Assembly (NCBI GenBank): GCA_019115685.1
Contig: DXDC01000121.1
Span: 1-11,815 of the forward strand
Origin: Candidatus Agrococcus pullicola
GTDB taxonomy: Bacteria; Actinomycetota; Actinomycetes; Actinomycetales; Microbacteriaceae
Length of the DNA stretch: 11,815 nucleotides
Direction: 5' to 3'
Shown here one piece after another: positions 1-5,785 of the stretch; positions within the stretch are counted from its first letter, which is position 1, and each line of letters begins with the position of its first letter. The notes beneath the pieces were generated by a model, which worked only from the letters and a program-made list of their open reading frames with translations, searched no databases and was not told the DNA's origin. The position numbers and the translations under genes were made by a program.

Positions 1-958
1 AACCGCCTCCGAAGAAAGCCTGAGCCGGAACACTCGTAGCGATCACGAAAGCACTCGCTACCAGGAGAATACCGCCTGCTGCGAGCTTTCGAACGGCCAC
101 GGCGCCGCGCTTCCTGCGCGACTTCGTCGGCGGATGCGTTGCCGCGGGGGCAGGAGCGTTCGAGGTGCGTTTGCCTCGCAGCGTCGTAGCGCGCGTGCGA
201 AGGATCTGTTCGGGGTCGGCCTTCTTCTCGGCCGGCTTCGCACTCGTTTCGAGCCTTGGCTGCGGCTGTGTGTCAGCCTGATCGACTACGACTGGAGTCG
301 GCGCGGTTTCCGCAGTGTTCGCAACGGCGGGAGCAGCCGCGCACTGCTCGGGCTTGGCGTCCGGGCGTAGCGGAATGGCCCTGGACACCGGGTGCGTCGT
401 TGTTTCAGCAACCTCGACCTCGTCATACGCGAAGAGCGAGTTGGCGCTGAGCACGGGGCGTGCGGCATCCGTTTCGTCAGCAACAGTGGCCGGTACCGGA
501 CGCGCTTCTTCGTCAGCCGCTTCCCGCTGATCATTCGAGTTCGGACCGAGGGGAGTTTCTCCTGCGCGTTCTGCCTCCTCCGAGAGCGACCACGAAGCCC
601 GTGTACTCGGCTCGGCCGCGGCTTCCGGAATGGCTGTGGGGGTTGCTTCACGTACTCGGGCCCCATCGCGGACGGGCGCCTGCACGGAAGCTGCGGCAGC
701 GAGTCGCGCGGCTCGACGTGAAAGAACCCGCTTTTCTGCCGGCGCTGCTGCAGGCTCCGGAGTAGCGGGCTGGGCCGGTGCGTCTACCGAAGAGCTATAG
801 TCGCTCTCCGCTTCGCGACGCTGCTGCTCGCGAAGCTCGCGGCGCGAGAGGGGCTTGTTCGCTGCTGCGCGGCGAAGCTGCTCGGCTTCTCGCAGTGCGC
901 GTCGACTCGTCGTTGAAGTCGTTCGTTCCCCCGAGGGATCGAATTCGACTTCAGTCAC
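1..958 (-). CDS. Exported/membrane-anchored protein with long disordered N-terminal tail (partial, C-terminus off the left edge); possibly a cell-wall peptidase
   Basis: The frame is open from a GTG at 958-956 to the window edge, giving 319 codons with no stop. An AAAGG ribosome site lies 9 nt upstream of the GTG. Residues 1 to about 280 are Ala/Glu/Pro/Arg-rich and low complexity, with three related basic motifs: SRRALREAE (18-26), SRRELREQQ (38-46) and SRRAARLAA (80-88). A basic cluster (SRRKRG, 280-285) precedes one hydrophobic segment at about 291-310, followed by PAQA (311-314), which reads as a signal or anchor helix with an AxA-type cleavage site. The tail should therefore be cytoplasmic and the missing C-terminal domain extracellular. 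From memory, Microbacteriaceae M23-family peptidoglycan peptidases often start with SRRxLRE-type tails and end the helix in a similar way, so a secreted M23-like hydrolase is my best guess. No catalytic domain is visible, and another exported protein is possible. It follows the phosphatase gene on the same strand but has its own promoter candidate. Confidence 0.75.
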   Translation of the reverse strand, partial: MTEVEFDPSGERTTSTTSRRALREAEQLRRAAANKPLSRRELREQQRREAESDYSSSVDAPAQPATPEPAAAPAEKRVLSRRAARLAAAASVQAPVRDGARVREATPTAIPEAAAEPSTRASWSLSEEAERAGETPLGPNSNDQREAADEEARPVPATVADETDAARPVLSANSLFAYDEVEVAETTTHPVSRAIPLRPDAKPEQCAAAPAVANTAETAPTPVVVDQADTQPQPRLETSAKPAEKKADPEQILRTRATTLRGKRTSNAPAPAATHPPTKSRRKRGAVAVRKLAAGGILLVASAFVIATSVPAQAFFGGG

Positions 959-1039
959 GAGGTGGCACCTTTCTTCCGACTAATCTATCCAACCAGTGCT
1001 TGGCGGGACATGCCAAACTGCACTGCACGCAGACCATCG

Positions 1040-1068
1040 AATATAACAGCTTGATAACAGCGAGACAA
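1040..1068 (-). promoter_or_regulatory. Sigma-A-like promoter of the exported-protein gene
   Basis: On the minus strand, TTGTCT (1068-1063) and TATATT (1045-1040) are separated by exactly 17 bp. They match the consensus boxes at 4/6 and 5/6. The predicted start near 1033 gives a 5' leader of about 75 nt before the GTG at 958. The promoter begins only a few bases after the stop codon of the upstream phosphatase gene, so the exported-protein gene can be transcribed independently. Confidence 0.55.
1043..1061. promoter_or_regulatory. Tandem 8-bp direct repeat in the promoter spacer, candidate response-regulator site
   Basis: ATAACAGC occurs at 1043-1050 and again at 1054-1061, separated by TTG, so the period is 11 bp (one helical turn). 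The pair sits between the -35 and -10 boxes of the exported-protein promoter. Tandem half-sites with one-turn spacing are typical of OmpR-family response regulators. The TAAC core resembles what I remember of actinobacterial MtrA boxes, and MtrA controls cell-wall hydrolase genes. The repeat is seen directly; the regulator is inference. A protein bound here would be expected to repress this promoter. Confidence 0.45.
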
Positions 1069-1071
1069 GGT

Positions 1072-1884
1072 TTATGCGCTGGCTGCGTCGGCGTTCTTAA
1101 GCAATGCAAAGAATTCGGTGGCTATTGCCGGAGCAGCGACCGCCGCGAACAGATCGCCTCCTACCCCCTCGACCCGGGTTGCGCATCCCGCTTCCTCTGC
1201 GATGAGGATCCCAGCAGCTAAGTCCCAAGCCTTGGGGCCTTTCTCGAAATAGGCGTCGAGTGTACCGGCTGCGCAGCCGGTGATATCGAGCGCTGCTGAC
1301 CCGATCCGGCGAATGTCGCGAATTTCGGTGATGATCTGGGCGAACGATTCCGCCTGGCTGGCCCGGCGTTCACGTGCGTATCCGAAGCCGGTGGCGACGA
1401 GTGAGTGCTGCAGCGACGTCTGCTCCGATGCCCGGATGGGGGCACCGTTCCGGTGTGCGCCCTGCCCTGCTGCGCCCGTGAACACCGTGCCGCTCGTGGG
1501 GTCGACGACCACGCCTGCGAGCCCTCTCCATTGGGATGGGTGCAGTCGATCGAGTTGGTGCTCGCCTTCGACCGCCGCGATCGACACAGCGTAGGTGCCG
1601 ATGCCGTAGAGGTAGTTGACGGTCCCGTCGATTGGATCGACAACCCACGTGATGCCGGAAGTGCCCTCCACCGATGCACCTTCTTCGCCGAGAATGCCGT
1701 CGTCGGGACGCTGTTCGTGCAGGAGGCCGAGAACAAGCTGTTCGACTTCGCGGTCGGCTGCCGTCACGACGTCGGTGATACTCGACTTCGTTGCCGCGAT
1801 CTCAACGCCTTCACTGCGTCGTTGGAAAGCGAGGTCGGCGGCTCTTGTCGCCGTGTCTTTTGCGATGCTCAACAGTTCGGTCAC
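1072..1884 (-). CDS. Inositol monophosphatase family phosphatase
   Basis: A 270-aa member of the Mg-dependent lithium-sensitive phosphatase family, whose members act on inositol phosphates, histidinol phosphate or 3'-phosphoadenosine phosphates. The visible metal site consists of GEEG (66-69, metal ligand probably E67), DPIDGT (83-88, ligands D83 and D86) and the C-terminal WDLAAG (220-225, D221). Length is normal. About 11 extra residues (around 109-120, HQLDRLHPSQWR) sit in the usually short turn before the AGVVVDP strand. The start is GTG at 1884; there is no clear ribosome site, but TAGTTT lies 6 nt upstream, suggesting a leaderless mRNA. The substrate cannot be told from sequence: in actinobacteria such proteins may serve inositol/phosphatidylinositol synthesis or be HisN. 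No histidine or inositol genes are adjacent. It is divergent from tRNA-Tyr. Confidence 0.9.
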   Translation of the reverse strand: MTELLSIAKDTATRAADLAFQRRSEGVEIAATKSSITDVVTAADREVEQLVLGLLHEQRPDDGILGEEGASVEGTSGITWVVDPIDGTVNYLYGIGTYAVSIAAVEGEHQLDRLHPSQWRGLAGVVVDPTSGTVFTGAAGQGAHRNGAPIRASEQTSLQHSLVATGFGYARERRASQAESFAQIITEIRDIRRIGSAALDITGCAAGTLDAYFEKGPKAWDLAAGILIAEEAGCATRVEGVGGDLFAAVAAPAIATEFFALLKNADAASA

Positions 1885-1890
1885 GCTTCC

Positions 1891-1896
1891 AAACTA
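1891..1896 (-). promoter_or_regulatory. -10 element of a probable leaderless promoter for the phosphatase gene
   Basis: TAGTTT on the minus strand is followed by six bases (GGAAGC) and then the GTG start at 1884. This spacing would place the transcription start on the start codon. No convincing -35 box is visible in the GC-rich stretch upstream. Confidence 0.35.
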
Positions 1897-1991
1897 CCCG
1901 AGCCCGGAGGCCGCGGGCGGGATGCTGGCGGCTCGGTTTCTCCTCAGGGCTTCGGTTTGTGTATTCTGGCTGTTGCTGCTTTGCAGCGAAC

Positions 1992-2073
1992 GGCGAGTTA
2001 CCCAAGCGGCCAAAGGGATCTGACTGTAAATCAGCTGTCTACGACTTCGGGGGTTCGAATCCCTCACTCGCCA
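1992..2073 (+). tRNA. tRNA-Tyr (anticodon GTA)
   Basis: The cloverleaf can be drawn directly. The acceptor stem GGCGAGT (1992-1998) pairs perfectly with ACTCGCC (2066-2072), with A2073 as discriminator. The D stem is CCC (2001-2003) with GGG (2015-2017). The anticodon loop CTGTAAA has GTA at 2026-2028. A long class II variable arm has GTC (2037-2039) pairing with GAC (2043-2045). The T loop TTCGAAT (2054-2060) sits on a 5-bp stem. The anticodon stem has one T-C mismatch at its base (2019/2035). CCA is not encoded. A weak -10-like TATTCT at 1962-1967 could start transcription about 18 nt upstream, but I cannot pair it with a good -35 box. The 3' half has a reversed copy immediately downstream. 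Confidence 0.97.
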
Positions 2074-2135
2074 CATTTTCGAAAGGGCTCCGCGTCGCGG
2101 AGCCCTTTCGCGTGGCGGGTGAGGGATTCGAACCC
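2051..2135. repeat. Long two-part inverted repeat containing the tRNA-Tyr 3' end
   Basis: The inner arms are a perfect 14-bp stem: CGAAAGGGCTCCGC (2080-2093), loop GTC, and its complement at 2097-2110. The outer arms are 24 nt (2051-2074 against 2112-2135), identical in inverted sense at 23 of 24 positions; T2068 against G2118 is the only difference. The left outer arm is the T arm plus the 3' acceptor strand of tRNA-Tyr. A transcript through this region can fold into one long hairpin that competes with the tRNA fold. The inner hairpin could act as a terminator, but no T tract follows it. Confidence 0.85.
2112..2135 (-). pseudogene. tRNA 3'-end fragment in reverse orientation
   Basis: On the minus strand this reads as a T arm followed by an acceptor 3' strand (GGGTTCGAAT, then CCCTCACCCGCCAC), almost identical to the 3' end of tRNA-Tyr. 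It is not a functional tRNA. The T stem has only three good pairs, and no complementary 5' acceptor strand or anticodon arm lies upstream on that strand up to about 2240. It may be a duplication of the tRNA end or an old integration scar. Confidence 0.6.
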
Positions 2136-2190
2136 GTAGGGCGTGCTCAGGCGAACAGATGCGGATGCCCGCAGAGCAGACGCGGAATCC

Positions 2191-2250
2191 CGAACGCCAC
2201 CAAAGGAAAACGCCCGCTGTTGCGGGCGTTTTGCGTTGGCAGCTCGTTCG
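2191..2250. terminator. Bidirectional intrinsic terminator between tRNA-Tyr and the MBL-fold gene
   Basis: The 11-bp stem AAAACGCCCGC (2207-2217) / GCGGGCGTTTT (2222-2232) has loop TGTT. It supplies a short U run in either direction. The symmetry continues outward with CCAA/TTGG (2200-2203 / 2236-2239) and CGAACG/CGTTCG (2191-2196 / 2245-2250), separated by small internal loops. It lies between two convergent transcription units and can end both. Confidence 0.8.
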
Positions 2251-2282
2251 TCCGTGCGGCCGGAACACGAAAAGTGGCCCCG

Positions 2283-2936
2283 TCACGCCAGCCGCACCGA
2301 CTCCCCATCTGCCAGCACCTTTGACTCGGTCACACCCTCTGCTTCAAGCGATGCGGCAACGCTGGCGGCAACCTGCAATCCCGCCTTGTTCAGCAGCCCG
2401 TCGTGAATGCCCAGTACGCGCGTTGGCCGAATGTCACGCACGTACCGCAGCAAATCCACGGCTCGCAACCACGGTGCATCGATCGGAGTCACAAGTGTTT
2501 TGCAAACTCCCTGTACTACGGGGTGAGCGTCGCCGGTCACCAGTACTTCATCGGCAATCAGATAGGCACGGTTCATAGGCCCGGCAATTTCCGGGTGCAC
2601 GTCTGCATGTCTATCACCGCTGACCGCAACCTTGACTCCGTCTACGACGAACGACTGCCCAGAAACCGCCTCTCGCAGTAACGGGTGCTCGGCGCAACCG
2701 GCAAGGACGTCTGCGGGAGCCCAGACCGGGATGCCTCTTGCAAGAGCATCATCGAGGACGGTAGCCGCAAAGTGATCGTAATGCCCGTGCGTAAACAGGA
2801 CAGCGTCTATGGCACCCAGATCAGGCGGCTGCACCAATTCGCCCGGGTCGATCAGCAGACGAGATCCGCCATGCTCGATGATCACGCAAGCGTGGTGCAC
2901 TTTGTGCACGACGGTCGATGGTCCATCGTGAGACAT
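2283..2936 (-). CDS. MBL-fold metallo-hydrolase, UlaG-like
   Basis: A 217-aa metallo-beta-lactamase-fold protein, predicted to be a cytoplasmic two-metal hydrolase. The metal motif HxHxDH is present as HGHYDH (50-55). Further candidate ligands are H110 or H114 (GDRHADVH), D136 (TGDAH) and H178 (GIHDG). The N-terminal VHHACVIIE strand and LLIDPG (27-32) match the UlaG / UPF0173 group, which hydrolyses phosphoester or lactone bonds. The exact substrate is unknown. The ATG at 2936 has a strong AAGGAG 6 nt upstream. The gene lies 63 bp after the MFS transporter gene on the same strand with no clear promoter between them, so the two are probably co-transcribed. The terminator at 2191-2250 lies just downstream. 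Confidence 0.88.
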   Translation of the reverse strand: MSHDGPSTVVHKVHHACVIIEHGGSRLLIDPGELVQPPDLGAIDAVLFTHGHYDHFAATVLDDALARGIPVWAPADVLAGCAEHPLLREAVSGQSFVVDGVKVAVSGDRHADVHPEIAGPMNRAYLIADEVLVTGDAHPVVQGVCKTLVTPIDAPWLRAVDLLRYVRDIRPTRVLGIHDGLLNKAGLQVAASVAASLEAEGVTESKVLADGESVRLA

Positions 2937-2942
2937 AGATCG

Positions 2943-2948
2943 CTCCTT
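2943..2948 (-). promoter_or_regulatory. Ribosome binding site of the MBL-fold gene
   Basis: AAGGAG on the minus strand lies 6 nt before the ATG at 2936. It is a strong Shine-Dalgarno, which contrasts with the first gene of this unit, whose start has none. Confidence 0.75.
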
Positions 2949-2999
2949 GTGATCTCAACAGAAGGGAGCCTACCGTGCAGTGCAAGCGGGTGGCCGCGA

Positions 3000-4208
3000 T
3001 CAAACGGTCCGGCGCCGAATAGCCCACGCCACCAATGCACCGGTGACAACCACCAGAGCACTTAGCGACAGCACACTGACGGGCACGAGGCCGTACGCGA
3101 GCGCTAACCCCCACAGCACCCCTCCCGCCCACAGCCCTCCGTCGACGGCGAGATTCCAAACGACCGACGCGCGGCCCGCATCCATTCGCTGCATCGTCGT
3201 GTGCAAGGTGACGGTCTGGATGATTCCCGCTCCTGCCCCGACGAGAACGGCTGCGGAAAGAGCCGGGATCGTGCCGGCAAGAAGTACCCCTGTTGTTCCA
3301 CCGACGACGACAGCGATCGCCCCGGTAAGGGCCGTCGTACTCGCAGGAATCCTGCCGTCGAGCTCTCCTCCGAGCCAGCGCCCTACCGCGTTCGCCGCCT
3401 GCACACCGAACAGCAGCAACGCGGGATTGACCGACGCGGCAGCGAGGGCGGGCAGACTCGTGAGGCCGTGCGAAAGCATCACAACACCGAGCAACAGGAA
3501 CACCAGGACCGCCCACGGTACACCGGGGGTGACTGCGTGCACGGGAGCTGAGATGACCCGCTCACAGCCTTCAACACGGTCGCGCGCATCCGCATCCGTT
3601 GCCGGCACTGGCTCGGGCTTCCGTTCGATCCCAATCGGCACGCCAAAGGCAAGCGATGCTCCCACAACACCGACGATCAACGCGCAGATACCAAACGCAG
3701 TGGGCGAGAACGCGACGGCAAGTTGCACTCCAGCTGGCGCTCCTACCGCTGCAGCCGCCATCGTGATCAGACCGTAAAGGCCCAAAGCTCGACCCAGCGA
3801 CTCCGGCGGCACTAAGAGGGCGACCCCCTGTGCTCCAGCGACGACCAGGATGCCGAACCCCGCTCCTCCCGCGACAGCTCCGACAAGCAGCCCCAAGAGT
3901 TCACTCGATAGGGCAGTCGCGAGCGCGCCGGCACCGAGCAGACTCACGGAGGCCCCGAGCACGACACGCAGGGTGAATTTGCGGACGAGCACGGGGGCGA
4001 ATACCTGGACTCCCATGACGAACGCCATCATGGTGCCGAGGAAGAGGCTGCTCAGTTCAGGCGACTCGGGCCGAGTCACGGGCAAGAACGAATACAGCGA
4101 GAAGAAGATCGCGATGCCCAGCGCGACAGTAGCCGTAAGCGCAGCGACCGGGCCCCGCGTGGTTGCCCCCGCACGCATCGCCCGTGACGTGGAGTGACGC
4201 TGCTGCAT
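3000..4208 (-). CDS. MFS transporter (drug/metabolite efflux type)
   Basis: About 402 aa, almost entirely hydrophobic, with roughly 12 membrane helices in two halves. A polar central loop (about residues 194-228, rich in charged residues) separates the halves, as in the major facilitator superfamily. The loop after the second helix (APVLVRKFTLRVVL) is a degenerate motif A; its second-half counterpart GRWLGGELDGRI (about 276-287) is better preserved. I chose ATG 4208 because TAGGCT ends 6 nt upstream with a reasonable -35 box, which suggests a leaderless mRNA. A GTG two codons earlier (4214) is the alternative. The substrate is unknown: the sequence resembles Arabinose-efflux-permease-like MFS members, which include exporters of drugs and metabolites. 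It is the first gene of the pair with the MBL-fold hydrolase. Confidence 0.88.
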   Translation of the reverse strand: MQQRHSTSRAMRAGATTRGPVAALTATVALGIAIFFSLYSFLPVTRPESPELSSLFLGTMMAFVMGVQVFAPVLVRKFTLRVVLGASVSLLGAGALATALSSELLGLLVGAVAGGAGFGILVVAGAQGVALLVPPESLGRALGLYGLITMAAAAVGAPAGVQLAVAFSPTAFGICALIVGVVGASLAFGVPIGIERKPEPVPATDADARDRVEGCERVISAPVHAVTPGVPWAVLVFLLLGVVMLSHGLTSLPALAAASVNPALLLFGVQAANAVGRWLGGELDGRIPASTTALTGAIAVVVGGTTGVLLAGTIPALSAAVLVGAGAGIIQTVTLHTTMQRMDAGRASVVWNLAVDGGLWAGGVLWGLALAYGLVPVSVLSLSALVVVTGALVAWAIRRRTV

Positions 4209-4214
4209 GAGCAC

Positions 4215-4243
4215 AGCCTAGGTTGTTTCCCGCACTTTGGCAT
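4215..4243 (-). promoter_or_regulatory. Promoter of the MFS / MBL-fold unit, probably leaderless
   Basis: On the minus strand ATGCCA (4243-4238, 4/6 to consensus), a 17-bp spacer and TAGGCT (4220-4215) are followed by six bases and ATG 4208. Transcription would begin at or next to the start codon. No Shine-Dalgarno is present at a useful distance. Confidence 0.45.
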
Positions 4244-4489
4244 GGGCGGCGGATGCGCCCACCCCAGCGGCATGCAACACGCTTGGTCTATGGCCGTGGC
4301 GCCACCAATGCAAGCAACTCGTGACTGGAGCGGTCGAGACGAAGTTCCCCGGCATCCCTTCCTCCGCGTGCACGAAAGATCGAGACACCGCACTTTGTGC
4401 TCGAGAAACCGACCGATTGTCGGTCTTTCGGGGAAACCGCGTTTTTCAAGCACGACGCGGAAGCGCCTGCGCGAACGAGACCGTCGGCG
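4244..4489. other. Intergenic stretch without a recognisable gene
   Basis: This lies between the stop of the GNAT gene and the promoter of the MFS unit, both on the minus strand. Frames crossing it look compositionally random and match no family I know. The only structure I see is the hairpin at 4405-4429. Confidence 0.5.
4405..4429 (-). terminator. Candidate terminator of the GNAT gene
   Basis: GACCGA (4411-4416) and TCGGTC (4420-4425) form a 6-bp stem with loop TTG. GAAA (4405-4408) and TTTC (4426-4429) extend it across a CC bulge. It lies about 60 nt after the GNAT stop codon. The trailing U run is poor, so the call is tentative. Confidence 0.35.
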
Positions 4490-5077
4490 TCAGCCTTCGA
4501 GTCGATGCTCGAGGCCGAGCTTCACGGTCGGCCACTCCCCGGGCAGAATCGAATACACCGCGGTGTCGCGCATCTGGCCCCCAGTCATGATCTCGTGGTT
4601 GCGCAGCACGCCGTCCAGCTTTGCTCCGAGCTTCTCGATGCCGGCCCGAGACTGGCGGTTGTGCCAGTGCGTGCGGAACTCCACCGCGATGCAGTCGAGC
4701 TCTTCGAAAGCTCGCGTCAGCAGCAGAAGCTTCGCGGCAGGGTTGACCTTCGTACCGTGCGTCGAAGCGGCAAGCCAGGTCGAACCGATTTCGACGCGAC
4801 GGTTCAGCGCATTGATGTTCATGAACGTGGTCTGCCCGACAATGCGGTCGGATGCGCGATCCACGATCGTCCATGGCGCCATTGTTCCCTGCGTATGCAG
4901 CGAGAACCGTCGCTCGATATCCGCTTCGACCTCTTCGGGCCTGGGAGGGAACGTGTACCAAGCCTTCCAAAGCTCACCGTCGCGCACCGCATCCCGAATG
5001 CCCTCGGCGTGCTCCATCGTCAATGGCTCCAGGCGCACGAAGTCGTTCTGCAAAACCGGGTTGTCGTGAAAACTCAT
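4490..5077 (-). CDS. GNAT family N-acetyltransferase (RimJ/RimL-like, Acetyltransf_3 type)
   Basis: A 195-aa acetyl-CoA-dependent N-acetyltransferase. The N-terminal NPVLQNDFVRLEPLTMEHA (6-24) is the typical first strand and helix of RimJ/RimL-like proteins. IVGQTTFMNINALNRRVEIGSTW (79-101) gives the central strands. THGTKVNPAAKLLLLTRAF (106-124) occupies the acetyl-CoA-binding loop and helix, though the glycine-rich Q/RxxGxG/A pattern is reduced to GTKVNPAAK. VEFRTHWHNRQSRAGIEKLGAKLDG (132-156) is the conserved C-terminal half. The ATG at 5077 fits the family N-terminus; the frame extends 58 codons further upstream, but that part has unrelated composition. TACGAT lies 6 nt before the ATG and no ribosome site is seen, so it is probably leaderless. 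The acceptor (a ribosomal protein N-terminus, a polyamine or another amine) cannot be told. Confidence 0.88.
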   Translation of the reverse strand: MSFHDNPVLQNDFVRLEPLTMEHAEGIRDAVRDGELWKAWYTFPPRPEEVEADIERRFSLHTQGTMAPWTIVDRASDRIVGQTTFMNINALNRRVEIGSTWLAASTHGTKVNPAAKLLLLTRAFEELDCIAVEFRTHWHNRQSRAGIEKLGAKLDGVLRNHEIMTGGQMRDTAVYSILPGEWPTVKLGLEHRLEG

Positions 5078-5083
5078 GACTTC

Positions 5084-5089
5084 ATCGTA
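5084..5089 (-). promoter_or_regulatory. -10 element of a probable leaderless promoter for the GNAT gene
   Basis: TACGAT on the minus strand (4/6 to consensus) is followed by GAAGTC and then ATG 5077. The six-base spacing would put the transcription start on the start codon. No good -35 box is seen. Confidence 0.4.
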
Positions 5090-5162
5090 AACACGACAAC
5101 CGCTGAGCCTTACCGGGGCCGAGCGTGCCGATGCACGAAGAACCGACGAATCCACCGCCCAC

Positions 5163-5215
5163 AACGAAACACTGACCCGTCTGTCCGTTTTTCGAGATAC
5201 GTCAGTTTTTCGTGA
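5163..5215. repeat. Three copies of a GTCAGTTTTTCGT-like motif in the divergent intergenic region
   Basis: GTCCGTTTTTCGAGA (5183-5197) and GTCAGTTTTTCGTGA (5201-5215) are direct copies, 13 of 15 identical, with an 18-bp period. An inverted copy lies at 5163-5176 (AACGAAACACTGAC), matching the complement of 5201-5214 at 12 of 14 positions. It could be an operator cluster for the GNAT/yajQ region, or a hairpin with a 24-nt loop. It lies about 60-110 bp upstream of yajQ and about 90-140 bp upstream of the GNAT gene. Confidence 0.5.
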
Positions 5216-5264
5216 ACCGGAGAGTGTCGTCAGAGGTTTCAGTAACTGCACGTCCGCCGACGGC

Positions 5265-5270
5265 TAGCAT
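5265..5270 (+). promoter_or_regulatory. -10 element of a probable leaderless promoter for yajQ-cls-galE
   Basis: TAGCAT (4/6 to consensus) is followed by GGGCTC and then ATG 5277. No Shine-Dalgarno-like purine run precedes the ATG. The start codon itself is supported by the family N-terminus, so the short spacing is meaningful. No clear -35 box. Confidence 0.45.
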
Positions 5271-5276
5271 GGGCTC

Positions 5277-5765
5277 ATGGCAGTTTCATCGTTTGACATC
5301 GTCAGCAAGGTCGACCGAATGGAGGCCGACAACGCGGTCAACCAGGCGCGCAAGGAGGTCGACCAGCGGTACGACTTCAAGGGCATCGGTGCCGACGTCT
5401 CCTGGCAAGGCGAACAGGTGCTCCTCAAAGCCAGCACAGAAGAACGCGTGCGCGCGGTGCTCGACGTCGTGCAGTCAAAGTTCATCAAGCGAGGCATCGA
5501 TCTGAAGATGCTCGACATCGGCGACCCGTACCCCAGCGGCAAGGAGTTCCGGATCGAGATCGGGCTCAAGAACGGCATCTCGAGCGAGAACGCGAAGAAG
5601 ATCGCCAAGGTGATCCGAGAACAGGCGCCGAAGTCGGTGAAGAGCCAGATTCAGGGCGACGAGCTACGCGTGCAGTCGAAGAGCCGCGACGATCTGCAGT
5701 CAACGATCCGCCTACTCAAGGGTGAAGACTTCGAGATCGATCTGCAGTTCATCAACTTCCGATAA
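5277..5765 (+). CDS. yajQ: YajQ family protein (putative cyclic di-GMP-binding / nucleotide-binding)
   Basis: 162 aa, the normal length for the UPF0234/YajQ family, which folds as two ferredoxin-like domains. Family hallmarks are SSFDIVSKVDRMEADNA (4-20), the RYDFKG motif (about 31-36), LLKASTEERV, the second-domain KNGIS(S)ENAKKIAKVIRE segment, VKSQIQGDELRV, and the C-terminal ending DFEIDLQFINFR. The E. coli member binds nucleic acid or nucleotides, and the Xanthomonas member binds cyclic di-GMP and controls transcription. Whether this actinobacterial protein binds c-di-GMP is not known from sequence. It is the first gene of a plus-strand unit with the cardiolipin synthase gene 20 bp downstream, and it is probably translated from a leaderless mRNA. 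Confidence 0.96.
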   Translation: MAVSSFDIVSKVDRMEADNAVNQARKEVDQRYDFKGIGADVSWQGEQVLLKASTEERVRAVLDVVQSKFIKRGIDLKMLDIGDPYPSGKEFRIEIGLKNGISSENAKKIAKVIREQAPKSVKSQIQGDELRVQSKSRDDLQSTIRLLKGEDFEIDLQFINFR

Positions 5766-5785
5766 CGGGCCCCAAGAGCAGCACA

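Noticed and set aside
959..1039. A riboswitch in the leader of the exported-protein gene
   Set aside because: Exported wall hydrolases can carry c-di-AMP riboswitches, but the leader is only about 75 nt and I see no matching conserved pattern.
1405..2139. Long plus-strand open frame of 244 codons opposite the phosphatase gene
   Set aside because: It is a shadow of the phosphatase on the other strand, reads through the tRNA-Tyr gene, and has no family features.
2112..2240. A second, minus-strand tRNA gene
   Set aside because: Only the T arm and 3' acceptor strand are present; there is no 5' acceptor partner, D arm or anticodon arm, and the T stem is broken.
1894..2286. Minus-strand open frame across tRNA-Tyr containing RVRDSNPRSRR-type peptide
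   Set aside because: This peptide is a known annotation artefact produced by translating the complement of a tRNA T arm.
3000..3777. Plus-strand 265-codon Thr/Ala/Pro-rich frame opposite the MFS gene
   Set aside because: It is the antisense shadow of a high-GC membrane protein; the minus-strand frame has the helices and MFS motifs.
4194..5215. Overlapping plus-strand frames opposite the GNAT gene
   Set aside because: The minus strand encodes a clear acetyltransferase here; the plus-strand peptides have random composition and no start signals.
5078..5251. 58-codon N-terminal extension of the GNAT gene
   Set aside because: Its composition is unlike the protein, family members start at the NPVLQNDFVRLEPL region, and the extension overlaps the repeat cluster and promoter region.
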